Assembly: GCF_031846265.1 (NCBI RefSeq)
Contig: NZ_JAVRIA010000005.1
Coordinates: forward strand, 1 to 64,000
DNA: 64,000 nt
DNA from: Microcosmobacter mediterraneus
GTDB lineage: Bacteria; Bacteroidota; Bacteroidia; Flavobacteriales; Flavobacteriaceae
Reading direction: 5' to 3'
The translations under genes and the position numbers were made by a program. The notes under the pieces were generated by a model. It did no database searches, had not been told where the DNA came from, and saw only the letters and a list, made by a program, of their open reading frames with translations. This document shows, one piece after another, positions 17,992-27,185 of this stretch (position 1 is its first letter; each line of letters starts with the position of its first letter).

Positions 17992-19224
17992 ATGGCAAAA
18001 GAAGAATTAGAATGTTCATTTTGTGGGAGGAAAAAACCTGAAACTAACTTGCTTATAGCTGGCTTAGATGCACATATTTGTGATCGCTGTATTGAGCAAG
18101 CTCATGGTATTGTTATTGAAGAATCAAAACAAAGTGGTAATACCGAGCTTAGTTCAGAATTAATGCTAAGAAAGCCTAAAGAGATTAAGGCATTTTTAGA
18201 TGAATATATTATAGGGCAAGAACACACTAAACGTGTTATGTCTGTAGCAGTATATAATCACTATAAGCGTTTATTACAACCACCTTCGGATGATGATATA
18301 GAGATTCAGAAGTCTAATATCATAATGGTTGGTCAAACAGGTACAGGTAAAACTCTAATGGCTAAAACAGTAGCAAGAATGCTTAATGTACCCTTGGCTA
18401 TTGTTGATGCTACAGTTTTAACTGAAGCTGGTTATGTTGGTGAAGACGTAGAAAGTATACTTACACGGTTATTACAAGCTTCAGATTATAATTTAGAAAA
18501 AGCAGAGCGTGGTATAGTATTTATTGACGAAATAGATAAGATTGCTCGTAAAAGTGATAACCCTTCAATAACAAGAGATGTATCTGGAGAAGGTGTTCAG
18601 CAAGCGTTATTAAAGTTACTTGAAGGAACTACTGTTAATGTGCCACCAAAAGGAGGACGTAAACATCCAGACCAAAAATTTATTGAAGTTAATACAGAAC
18701 ATATTTTATTTATAGCTGGTGGCGCTTTTGATGGTATAGAACGTGTCATTACAAAACGACTTAATATGCAAGCGATAGGTTATAGCTCTATTAATTCCGA
18801 TGATAATGTTGATGATGATAATATACTTCAATACATTATACCAAAAGATTTAAAAGATTTTGGATTAATTCCTGAAATCATTGGTCGTTTACCAGTGTTA
18901 ACACATATGAATCCATTAGATGCTAATACTTTAAGAGCCATTCTCACTGAGCCAAAGAACGCTATAATAAAGCAGTACAAGAAATTATTCTTTATGGATG
19001 AAATTGAGTTTACTATTACTGATGGAGCATTAGAATTTATTGTAGAAAAAGCGATAGAATATAAACTTGGAGCAAGAGGTTTAAGATCTTTATGTGAAGC
19101 TATATTAACTGACGCTATGTTTGATATGCCATCAAGTGATGAGAATAAACTAAACGTTACTAAGTCTTACGCCCAAGATAAGCTAACTAAATCAACTTTA
19201 AAAAAGTTAAAAGCAGTATCTTAA
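17992..19224 (+). CDS. clpX: ATP-dependent Clp protease ATP-binding subunit ClpX
   Basis: 410 residues, full length. AAA+ unfoldase that feeds tagged substrates to ClpP. N-terminal four-Cys zinc finger (CSFCGRKK...HICDRC), Walker A GQTGTGKT, Walker B IVFIDEIDK, sensor/arginine-finger segments and the C-terminal AAA lid (GARGLRSLCEAILTDAMFD). An IGL-like loop for ClpP docking lies in the SINSDDNVDDDN neighbourhood but is not clear. Cytoplasmic. Confidence 0.96.
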   Translation: MAKEELECSFCGRKKPETNLLIAGLDAHICDRCIEQAHGIVIEESKQSGNTELSSELMLRKPKEIKAFLDEYIIGQEHTKRVMSVAVYNHYKRLLQPPSDDDIEIQKSNIIMVGQTGTGKTLMAKTVARMLNVPLAIVDATVLTEAGYVGEDVESILTRLLQASDYNLEKAERGIVFIDEIDKIARKSDNPSITRDVSGEGVQQALLKLLEGTTVNVPPKGGRKHPDQKFIEVNTEHILFIAGGAFDGIERVITKRLNMQAIGYSSINSDDNVDDDNILQYIIPKDLKDFGLIPEIIGRLPVLTHMNPLDANTLRAILTEPKNAIIKQYKKLFFMDEIEFTITDGALEFIVEKAIEYKLGARGLRSLCEAILTDAMFDMPSSDENKLNVTKSYAQDKLTKSTLKKLKAVS

Positions 19225-19233
19225 AAAATATAG

Positions 19234-19277
19234 TAAAAAAAAATCGACCTCATCATTAATTTGCTGAGGTTTTTTTG
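19234..19277. terminator. Shared bidirectional terminator of clpX and the antiporter gene
   Basis: Stem ACCTCA / TGAGGT flanked by an A-run on the left and a T-run on the right, so it works on both strands. The antiporter stop codon (19256-19258) lies inside the loop. Confidence 0.8.
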
Positions 19278-20515
19278 TTTTTTGAGAGTATACGATTTAC
19301 TAGTTTGCCTACAGTTAGTCCTTGTACTAATATGGAAAACACAACAACAATGTAAGTAATGACTAAAAACATATCTCTATGCATGTCTTGAGATAAGCCT
19401 AAAGCTAGTGCAATTGAGATACCACCACGCAATCCTCCCCATGTCATAATTACGTTTGTTTTAGGTACAAAATCTAATTTATTTTTAAAGATATTTACAG
19501 GAAGTAATAATGAAAGGTAACGGCAAACTAAAACAACAGGAATAACTAGCAGACCAACAAGTATAAAGTTTTTATCATACACTAGTACTAACATTTCCAT
19601 TCCTATGAGTACAAATAATATAGCATTAAGCAGAATATCAATGAGTTCCCAAAATTTATCTACATAAATTTCAGTAGTTTCAGACATTGCTGTTTGCCTT
19701 ATTGTATCGTTACCAACCATAAGACCAGCAGTTACCATTGCTAAAGGTGCCGAAATATGCATTTTTTGAGCTAAAACTGTTCCTCCCATAACCATAGCGA
19801 GAGTTATAATAACTTCAATATCAAAGTCGTCAATAGATTTAAGTAATCTATAAGTTATCCATCCTAATAATAGGCCAAAAGCTACACCACCAAACACTTC
19901 AACTCCGAATAATTTTGCTATCTCAGAAACTTCAACAGAACCACTACCAAAGGCTATTTGGTAAATGGTTAAAAATATAACAACTCCAACACCATCATTA
20001 AATAGAGATTCGCCTACAATTTTTGTTTCTAATTTTTTAGGCACACCAGCCTTTTTTAAGATGCCTAAAACAGCAATCGGATCTGTTGGCGAAATTAGAG
20101 CGCCAAATAATAAACAATAAATAAACGGGACACCAAGACCAAAAATATCTAGTAAAAAGAAAACACAACCACCAACCAAGAACGTAGATACTAAAACACC
20201 TAGTGTAGAAAACATTAATATTGGCCAACGTTGAACTTTAAGCTGCTGAAAGTTGGTATGCATAGCTCCTGCAAAAAGCAAAAAACTAAGCATGTGATCT
20301 AGTAATAATTCCTTAAAGTTTATTTGTCTAATAAATGCTATTTCGGCTTGTAATAAGGTATCATCAAAATAGCTTAATCCAAAAACAATTAAGGTGTAAA
20401 CTATAGTAATTAGCATTAACCCAATGGTGTTTGGGAGTTTTAAAAAACGCACATTTATATAACCAAAAATGGCAGAAAGCGTTATTAAAGCCGTAAGTAT
20501 TAAGTAGTAGTCCAA
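19256..20515 (-). CDS. Cation:proton antiporter, CPA1/NhaP family
   Basis: 419 residues with about 12 hydrophobic segments. Family signatures include FGALISPTDPIAVLGIL and GESLFNDGVGVVIFL, with the ND pair of the ion site, and a late TWGGLRGGISIALAL. It exchanges Na+ or K+ for H+ at the inner membrane for pH and salt homeostasis. No cytoplasmic TrkA-type regulatory domain follows. It lies 12 bp downstream of the large metallophosphoesterase gene on the same strand and may be co-transcribed. Confidence 0.92.
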   Translation of the reverse strand: MDYYLILTALITLSAIFGYINVRFLKLPNTIGLMLITIVYTLIVFGLSYFDDTLLQAEIAFIRQINFKELLLDHMLSFLLFAGAMHTNFQQLKVQRWPILMFSTLGVLVSTFLVGGCVFFLLDIFGLGVPFIYCLLFGALISPTDPIAVLGILKKAGVPKKLETKIVGESLFNDGVGVVIFLTIYQIAFGSGSVEVSEIAKLFGVEVFGGVAFGLLLGWITYRLLKSIDDFDIEVIITLAMVMGGTVLAQKMHISAPLAMVTAGLMVGNDTIRQTAMSETTEIYVDKFWELIDILLNAILFVLIGMEMLVLVYDKNFILVGLLVIPVVLVCRYLSLLLPVNIFKNKLDFVPKTNVIMTWGGLRGGISIALALGLSQDMHRDMFLVITYIVVVFSILVQGLTVGKLVNRILSKNKKTSAN

Positions 20516-20527
20516 TTGATTATATTA

Positions 20528-23500
20528 TTAAAAACCGAAACCTAGTCTAAAGTTTAATCGTAAGCCATCTGCACTATTAAAAGCACCAAGATTTGCAGAC
20601 ATCATTTGTGCCATATTAAAGAAAAAACCTCCACCGAAAGAGTTATTCCATTTGTCAGAGTTATCATTATCTACCCAAACACGACCATAATCTACACCTC
20701 CAAATACACCAATATGAATAGGCATAAGTCCAGTTCTTAAGCTACCAAAATTCCAACGTATATCTGTAGATTGTGAGAAAGCTGTTTTACCAGTAAATCT
20801 TTGAAAACGATAACCTCTCAGCCCAGTATTTGCTCCTAATACTGCACCTTGATAGAACTCAAAATCATCACCTAAATTAATATGAGCTCTAATGTGTGTT
20901 GCTAAAACTAATTGTCCACTTGGTATTAATTTATAATCAAACCCTAATTGAGGAATGAGGTATCCAAATCCTTTAGAAGTGTCAACATTATTTCTATAAC
21001 CAACCTGCAATGAAGTTAGTAAGCCAAGAGTTGGGAAAGCATCATTATCTTTGTTTTCAAAGTGATACGTTGCATCAACACCATAAAAATCTTGCTTATC
21101 AAAAACAGGATCGTTAGCTGCAAGTAATCCAATAAATCGTCCAGCAGTTCGTTCTACCTCGTTAGATTCATAAGTTAAACCAACTTCTAAACTTCCACCT
21201 TGTTGTCCTCGCCAAATTAATGATGGTGATGCTTTGATTCTTCTTATTTTTACTCGGTTATAATCTAAATCTACATCTAATCCATCATCTTCATCTGCTT
21301 CAGGATTTGGAGTTTCATTCCCAAAACCAAAAAAGTTAACCGCATAATTAGGACTGTTAAACTGTAAATCTATTCCGAAGTTAATATTTGGAAAAAGGTT
21401 AGCGAATTCTCCACTGTAATTAAAATCAAAACCACTTGTTGCAAAATAGTAGAGGGCAGAAAAACTATGATTAGCTGTGAACGGATTACGTTCAAAACCA
21501 TAAGTAGTTAGCAAGGTGCTTAGACCAACTCTTAAACCATCATCAGGATTTGCACCAAAAGTAGGTACAATCTGTGAAGTACTATTTTTAAGTTTATGAT
21601 AATCGTAAACATTGGTAGCGTAATTGTCTGTCAGCTTCTTTTTACCTTTTTTAGTTACAATTGTGTTTTTCTTAGATTTATAATCATAGTAGGTTACACG
21701 TTTCCCATTTTCTATATTATAGGTATCATTGTTTTGACCACCAACCAGCCTCATTTTAATGTAGTTGTCACCAGTACCATGAACATGAAATGTATCATCA
21801 TCATCTAAAGCATAAATCCAAATTTCTTTTGTGTCTTCACTACTATAGCTTCGTTCATGGAATTTATCTTTTTTCTCACCATCTTTTATACGATAAGCAG
21901 TAACCTTAGTAATGCCATTGGGTAAACGTTCAATATCAAACCAATCATCTTTATTTGTACCCTTAATAACACCATAAGCATTAATAAGATCAAAATAGCG
22001 ATCTGAGATTTTTTGAAGATTGCTACGACGTGCTTTTAATTTATTTTTGATATCATTAATAGTTTCGTCTCTGACTTCTTCAGGAATATTTAAAAAAGCT
22101 TTTTCAATAACTTCATCAGTAACATTGTCTTGTATTAACTTTACTTGAGCATTCCAAACATCTCTACCAGATTGTGCAATTAACTCCATGTCTAAAGGGT
22201 AAGGTTCTACATTTACACCTTTTACATCTTTTAAATCGTCACTGTATGCTCTGAGCAAACGTGCCGTAGGTAAAAACTTAACAGCAGCGCTCAGTAAAAA
22301 GCCATCAGACATTTTAGAAAATGCTTGATCTCTATCTCTTGGCATTGGTCTGTATACTTTTTTACCATTTTCTTTAAACTCAATCCAACGCCATTGGTCT
22401 TGGTGCCTATCCCAATCACCAATTAGCATATCAAATAATCTTGCCTTAATATAAGTAGCTTCATCAATAACAATATCCTCATCTTTATGAATTCTTTTTA
22501 GCATATCGTCAGTACTCAATAATTTGTCTTGGTACCCAAAACTAGCTTTATTGCTATGACCTTCAGATGTGTGCTCTTCAATCATGTATAATTCATCTCC
22601 AAAATCTTCATTATAATCACCCAAGCGTTCTTGTTTTGGTATGTAATACAAAACAGGGTTTGTATGATAAACACCTGCAGCATCTGCTAGGTCTCCAACA
22701 ACAAAAGGCGCATAAGGATGCGAACCAGTAAATACATCTAGAATAAGTTTCTCGGTAGCTGTATCATCAAATTGACCTTCAATAAATTGATCTTTAAATA
22801 AAACGGCTTGTAAATATTGTAAAGCCTGTTTTCTTAAAGCTCTCATAACATATTGCGTACCATTTTTATCTTCTAAACGCAACGATTTAGATTGGTTACC
22901 ACCACCTTTTCTAACTACAGTTAAACCACCAAATAAGGTGTCTAATTTTACATTAGGTGCTTTTACTGCTGTACTGTAATATGTTCTGTAACGTTCTCCC
23001 CATAGAAACTTATGTAAACCACCTACTTCAGTTTCTTCTTTGGTATAAATAGAAGCTGAAGTATGAGACGCATTATTATCACTATAATTTACAGTAGAGT
23101 TTGATTTAATTGCTGAAAACACTTCTGTTTGAAAAACAATTTTCTTATCGTCTGTAGAATAGAATTGTACATGAGAAGAGCCATCTTGGTACACATCAAG
23201 TCTTGCATAACCTGGAGTTCCATATGAAAAAACACCACCACCAACATTACGTGTTGCTGAAACTTTTGAGCCAGAACCACTAACTATTTGATGCAAATTA
23301 TCCTCAATAATATATTGTAAATTATGATCATGACCAGATGTGAAAATCACCTTTTTATTAGCTTGTGCAAGTGTTATTAAGCGCTTTTTAAGATCATTGT
23401 ATCTCGAATTTTGAAGATCTACATCAACGATACCACCTGTTTTTCTAACAATATTTTTAATGGTACCAATTACAGGAATTGGAGACATATGACTACCAAA

Positions 23501-24205
23501 AGTATATTGACCACCATGTGATCCATTAGTATACATAGGATGATGAATAGCAACTACAGTAGTTGTACCACGAGCCTTTTTAATGAGACTATTAAACTCA
23601 GCGAGAAAACCAGTTCTTGTTTTAATATCGCAATCGTCGTTAATTGTAGGATGTTTATCCCAGTTGGTTAAATACCAATGACTATCGACTATAATTAAGA
23701 TAACGTCTTCAGAAATTTTAACGCGCTCTATTGGGCAACCATTTTCTGGTAAAAATGTGTTTTTACCTAACGCATCTTCAATACGTTTTTCTTGATCTTT
23801 AAGTCCTTTTATTCCAGAATACCAATCATGATTTCCTGGTATAAAAATAGTGTTGCCTTCAAAATTTTTTACAGCATCAATTTGAACATCTAAGCGATGT
23901 TTAGCTAGCTTATAATCTGGATTCGATTTTTTTGGTAATCCTTTATTGTAAATATTATCGCCAAGAAAGACTGCTGTACTATTTTTTTTGGCTTTAGCTA
24001 ATTCTTCTTTAAATGCTTTTAAGGCTTCTGAAGATTCTCCTAACTCTGAGTTACCAGCATCTCCAATAAGATAAAACGAATGTGAAATAGTTTTATCGGG
24101 AGCTTCATTTTGAGTTACAGAATCACTGTATTGCGCTTTAAAAGTAGCACATGAGTTAATCAGCAATACCACTATTATGGATAGCAGAGAGTTTTTATTG
24201 GTCAT
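20528..24205 (-). CDS. Three-part surface lipoprotein: metallophosphoesterase, kinase-like middle region, Omp85-type barrel
   Basis: 1225 residues. Lipobox INSC (Cys19). Residues about 42-360 form a calcineurin-type phosphoesterase with GDAG (48-51), LGDN (81-84), GNHDWY (124-129) and GHDH (291-294). Residues about 430-760 contain RLEDKNGTQYVMRALRK (to K459), then LIGDWDRHQDQWRW (G596-H601) and PRDRDQAF (622-629). This resembles the catalytic loop and metal motif of atypical HipA/Fam20-like kinases; that is my inference. From about 890 to the end there are alternating beta strands with LRGYR (1129-1133), equivalent to the VRGF lid motif of Omp85 barrels, and an aromatic C-terminal Phe. A surface or periplasmic phosphate-transfer protein anchored by its own barrel is plausible. 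Upstream of the antiporter gene. Confidence 0.78.
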   Translation of the reverse strand: MTNKNSLLSIIVVLLINSCATFKAQYSDSVTQNEAPDKTISHSFYLIGDAGNSELGESSEALKAFKEELAKAKKNSTAVFLGDNIYNKGLPKKSNPDYKLAKHRLDVQIDAVKNFEGNTIFIPGNHDWYSGIKGLKDQEKRIEDALGKNTFLPENGCPIERVKISEDVILIIVDSHWYLTNWDKHPTINDDCDIKTRTGFLAEFNSLIKKARGTTTVVAIHHPMYTNGSHGGQYTFGSHMSPIPVIGTIKNIVRKTGGIVDVDLQNSRYNDLKKRLITLAQANKKVIFTSGHDHNLQYIIEDNLHQIVSGSGSKVSATRNVGGGVFSYGTPGYARLDVYQDGSSHVQFYSTDDKKIVFQTEVFSAIKSNSTVNYSDNNASHTSASIYTKEETEVGGLHKFLWGERYRTYYSTAVKAPNVKLDTLFGGLTVVRKGGGNQSKSLRLEDKNGTQYVMRALRKQALQYLQAVLFKDQFIEGQFDDTATEKLILDVFTGSHPYAPFVVGDLADAAGVYHTNPVLYYIPKQERLGDYNEDFGDELYMIEEHTSEGHSNKASFGYQDKLLSTDDMLKRIHKDEDIVIDEATYIKARLFDMLIGDWDRHQDQWRWIEFKENGKKVYRPMPRDRDQAFSKMSDGFLLSAAVKFLPTARLLRAYSDDLKDVKGVNVEPYPLDMELIAQSGRDVWNAQVKLIQDNVTDEVIEKAFLNIPEEVRDETINDIKNKLKARRSNLQKISDRYFDLINAYGVIKGTNKDDWFDIERLPNGITKVTAYRIKDGEKKDKFHERSYSSEDTKEIWIYALDDDDTFHVHGTGDNYIKMRLVGGQNNDTYNIENGKRVTYYDYKSKKNTIVTKKGKKKLTDNYATNVYDYHKLKNSTSQIVPTFGANPDDGLRVGLSTLLTTYGFERNPFTANHSFSALYYFATSGFDFNYSGEFANLFPNINFGIDLQFNSPNYAVNFFGFGNETPNPEADEDDGLDVDLDYNRVKIRRIKASPSLIWRGQQGGSLEVGLTYESNEVERTAGRFIGLLAANDPVFDKQDFYGVDATYHFENKDNDAFPTLGLLTSLQVGYRNNVDTSKGFGYLIPQLGFDYKLIPSGQLVLATHIRAHINLGDDFEFYQGAVLGANTGLRGYRFQRFTGKTAFSQSTDIRWNFGSLRTGLMPIHIGVFGGVDYGRVWVDNDNSDKWNNSFGGGFFFNMAQMMSANLGAFNSADGLRLNFRLGFGF

Positions 24206-24306
24206 AGGAATGTTAGTTAGCGATTTTAAAGGTAAGAATTTTTTTATTTTTCACTAATTTGAGCTTCAATATCATTATACTTATTTTTACCAGAAATTCC
24301 CTTTTA

Positions 24307-25686
24307 ATGAACTTTGACGACCTTCTAAATAAACAGCATCTTTTTTTTGACACTCAATCAACAAAGGATTTAAAATTTAGGAAGCAGCAATTAAAAAAAT
24401 TAAAACAGCTTTTAATTGCTAATGAATCCAAATTAAATGAAGCGGTTTATAAAGATTTTAAACGTTCCAGTAAAGAAAATTTAGTATTAGAGCTTTATCC
24501 TATGTATAAAACTATTAAAACTATTCTTAGGAAATTGGATCGTTGGACAAAGTCTACTAAGGTCTCTACGAACATTCTTAATATTCCTGCAAAGAGTTAT
24601 ATAAAAAAAGAGCCTTTAGGTAGCGTTTTAGTAATTGGAGCCTGGAATTATCCAATTCAATTATCATTACTTCCTGCTATTTATGCCATATCTGCTGGTA
24701 ATACAGTTATTATTAAACCAAGTGAAATTCCGTCGCATACGAGTAAAGTAATCACTGAATTAATCAATTCTAATTTTGATGAAGGGTTTTTAAAGGTTGT
24801 TGAAGGTGGTATTCCTGAAACTACTGCTTTACTTAATTTAAAGTTTGATAAGGTGTTTTTTACAGGGAGCACTGTAGTTGGCAAAATTGTATACCAAGCA
24901 GCAGCTAGAAACTTAACAGATGTAACTCTTGAATTAGGAGGAAAAAGCCCAGCGATTTTCACTAAAGATGCCAATCTAAAAATGGGTGTAAAACGTTTGG
25001 TTTGGTCAAAATACTTAAATGCAGGTCAGACTTGTTTGGCTCCAGATTATGTCCTGGTCGATGAATCTATTAAAGAACGCTTCCTAGAACTTGTTTACAA
25101 AGAAATTGAACAGCATAATTATTCAATACATAATGAAAATTATGTTCAGATTATTGATAACAAAAATTTTAAAAGACTTGAGGGTTTAATTGATAAGGAT
25201 AAAGTGAGTTTTGGTGGAGAAACAGATGAGAATGAGCGACTCATTTATCCAACGGTTATGACAGATATAACTCTTGAAGATAAGATTATGTCTGAGGAAA
25301 TATTTGGACCAATTCTTCCAGTGCTTTCTTTTAATAATTTAGATGAAGCTTTACATGTTGTAAAGCAATTTGAAAAACCGTTATCACTTTATTTACATAC
25401 TAAAAAGCGGAACATTAAAAGAAAAATACTCAATGAAATTTCTTTTGGTGGAGGTTGTGTAAATGAATCGGTTATGCATTACACCAATTCTGAACTACCT
25501 TTTGGTGGAGTAGGACATAGTGGTATTGGAAGTTATCATGGTAAATTTGGTTTTGATACATTCTCACATCAAAAAGCTATTATGGATAAGCCATCTTGGT
25601 TTGAACTAAACTTAAAGTATTACAAGCGAACAACTACAAAAGTTAAATTAATTAAAGCCTTGATTTTAAGTATGTTTAGGTATTAA
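24307..25686 (+). CDS. Aldehyde dehydrogenase family protein
   Basis: 459 residues from the ATG at 24307; an upstream TTG would add 16 hydrophobic residues with no support. NAD(P)-dependent oxidation of aldehydes to acids. Cofactor motifs GNTVIIKPSEIPSH and FTGSTVVGK, catalytic Glu in LELGGKSPAI and nucleophilic Cys in NAGQTCLAPDY. Length and C-terminus (MHYTNSELPFGGVGHSGIG) match the class 3 fatty-aldehyde/coniferyl aldehyde type (AlkH/CalB-like). The C-terminal basic tail could touch the membrane. Its last 11 bases overlap the convergent zinc-ribbon gene. Confidence 0.93.
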   Translation: MNFDDLLNKQHLFFDTQSTKDLKFRKQQLKKLKQLLIANESKLNEAVYKDFKRSSKENLVLELYPMYKTIKTILRKLDRWTKSTKVSTNILNIPAKSYIKKEPLGSVLVIGAWNYPIQLSLLPAIYAISAGNTVIIKPSEIPSHTSKVITELINSNFDEGFLKVVEGGIPETTALLNLKFDKVFFTGSTVVGKIVYQAAARNLTDVTLELGGKSPAIFTKDANLKMGVKRLVWSKYLNAGQTCLAPDYVLVDESIKERFLELVYKEIEQHNYSIHNENYVQIIDNKNFKRLEGLIDKDKVSFGGETDENERLIYPTVMTDITLEDKIMSEEIFGPILPVLSFNNLDEALHVVKQFEKPLSLYLHTKKRNIKRKILNEISFGGGCVNESVMHYTNSELPFGGVGHSGIGSYHGKFGFDTFSHQKAIMDKPSWFELNLKYYKRTTTKVKLIKALILSMFRY

Positions 25687-25945
25687 ATGTTGTTTTGCAA
25701 GTTTCACATTCGTAGGAGTCTTCTTTTAATACTATTTTATCTAATTTTTCGGCTACTTCGTGTATAAAACTTGTATATGTGTGGTGTTCTGGAGTAATGT
25801 TATTAGCTTTAATTTTTTTGTAAAACTCACCATCCCATTCTTGTTTTCCCCAACAATTAGGACAAACTCCATTAGGAGCATTTCCAGTTTCTAGATTATC
25901 TATTTTCTTTGAAAAGTATGCTTTTAAATTCGCTATTAGATTCAT
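25676..25945 (-). CDS. Small four-cysteine zinc-ribbon protein
   Basis: 89 residues, cytoplasmic, with a CPNC pair near 28-31 (GVCPNCWGKQEW) and a CETC pair near 81-84, spaced as a zinc ribbon around a helical middle. I do not recognise a function, though it looks conserved in type. It is the last gene of the msrB-msrA-grx-selO-OsmC operon, 4 bp downstream of the OsmC fusion gene, so a redox or metal-linked role is possible by context only. Confidence 0.7.
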   Translation of the reverse strand: MNLIANLKAYFSKKIDNLETGNAPNGVCPNCWGKQEWDGEFYKKIKANNITPEHHTYTSFIHEVAEKLDKIVLKEDSYECETCKTTFNT

Positions 25946-25949
25946 TGAA

Positions 25950-27173
25950 TTAAGTATTTAATATTTCAGTATGAAAAATGACTTCACTGGCAATGGTTTT
26001 GTGAACAGGACAACGCGAAGCAATTTCTTTTAAACGTTGTTTTTGGGCTTCATCTAAGTTGCCAACAAATTTTAATTTTTTGCTAATATGATCTAAGTAA
26101 CCGGATTTTTCAACATCTACATCTAATTCATCACTATGTTTTTTAGAATGAGAAATATAAACAAATACTTCTTGCAAATCCCACTGTTTGCGATTCGCAT
26201 ACATTTTTAAAGTCATTACTGTACATGCTGCCAAACCTGCATTTAAGTACTCGTAAGGCGAAGGGCCAAAATCATCACCTCCAATAGAAGCAGGCTCATC
26301 TGCTAACATCGTGTGATTTTTTGTTTGAATAGAAGTCGTAAAATTATCTTCAAGTAAGTTTAAATGTCCAACCAATTGTTCACCCTTGGTTTCTAACATT
26401 ATATTTTTCTGTTTTGGAAAATAACGTTGTACCCAAGAACCAATCATATTTCCAACATAAACACTATCTCTAGTATTTGAAAGTAAATGATCTGCATCAT
26501 CTAAAGTGATAAAACTTTTAGGATGATGAGCATTATGATATAATTTTTCGGCATTGTCAATTGCTACAATGGTATCGAAAGGTGCATGCATAATGAGTAA
26601 TGGTTTCCTGAGGTTTTTTACAATATTAGGCAGATCTGTTTTGCTAAAATCCTCAACAAATTCTTGATTAATTTTAAATGGTCGTCCACCAATATTAATT
26701 TCTACTTCACCTTTTTCTTTTACCTCTTCAATACCATGAGAAAATAAATGTGTTACATGGTTAACTTTAGAAGGTGCTCCAATAGTAGCAACAGCTTTTA
26801 TTCTTTTTAATTTAGAAGCAGCAACAATAACTGCTGCACCACCAAGTGAGTGACCAACTAATAATGAAGGTTCATCGTAATTAGCTTTCATAAAATCACT
26901 AACCGAAATTAGGTCGTCTACATTTGCTGAAAAATGACTTTCTGCGAATTCACCTTCACTTCTACCTAAACCAGTAAAATCAAAACGAACGACTCCAAAA
27001 CCATGATTAGTAAGTGCTCTACTGACATGTTTTACAGCACCTAAACTACTACTGCAGGTAAAGCAGTGTGCGAAAATAGCATAGTGATTGGGTTTTTGAT
27101 TTGCAGGTAATTCTAAAAAAGCATTCAGAGTATAACCTCTTTTGTTTTGTATTTTTAATCTAGTGCTTTTCAT
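25950..27173 (-). CDS. Alpha/beta hydrolase-OsmC fusion protein
   Basis: 407 residues. N-terminal alpha/beta hydrolase (1 to about 250) with FAHCFTCSSS, GLGRSEGEF, nucleophile Ser109 in LLVGHSLGGAA and His in LDDADHLLS. C-terminal OsmC/Ohr-type domain (about 270-405) with its two redox Cys in AGLAACTVMTLKM and ASRCPVHKTI. OsmC proteins reduce organic hydroperoxides; the hydrolase may release or cleave oxidised acyl substrates before reduction (inference). Such fusions are known in several phyla. Its place downstream of selO and the msr genes fits an oxidative-damage operon. Confidence 0.9.
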   Translation of the reverse strand: MKSTRLKIQNKRGYTLNAFLELPANQKPNHYAIFAHCFTCSSSLGAVKHVSRALTNHGFGVVRFDFTGLGRSEGEFAESHFSANVDDLISVSDFMKANYDEPSLLVGHSLGGAAVIVAASKLKRIKAVATIGAPSKVNHVTHLFSHGIEEVKEKGEVEINIGGRPFKINQEFVEDFSKTDLPNIVKNLRKPLLIMHAPFDTIVAIDNAEKLYHNAHHPKSFITLDDADHLLSNTRDSVYVGNMIGSWVQRYFPKQKNIMLETKGEQLVGHLNLLEDNFTTSIQTKNHTMLADEPASIGGDDFGPSPYEYLNAGLAACTVMTLKMYANRKQWDLQEVFVYISHSKKHSDELDVDVEKSGYLDHISKKLKFVGNLDEAQKQRLKEIASRCPVHKTIASEVIFHTEILNT

Positions 27174-27185
27174 CTTATTTTTTTA

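Noticed and set aside
24259..24306. Upstream TTG start giving the aldehyde dehydrogenase a hydrophobic leader
   Set aside because: The family begins at the ATG at 24307; the extra 16 residues do not form a proper signal peptide and lie in the divergent promoter region.
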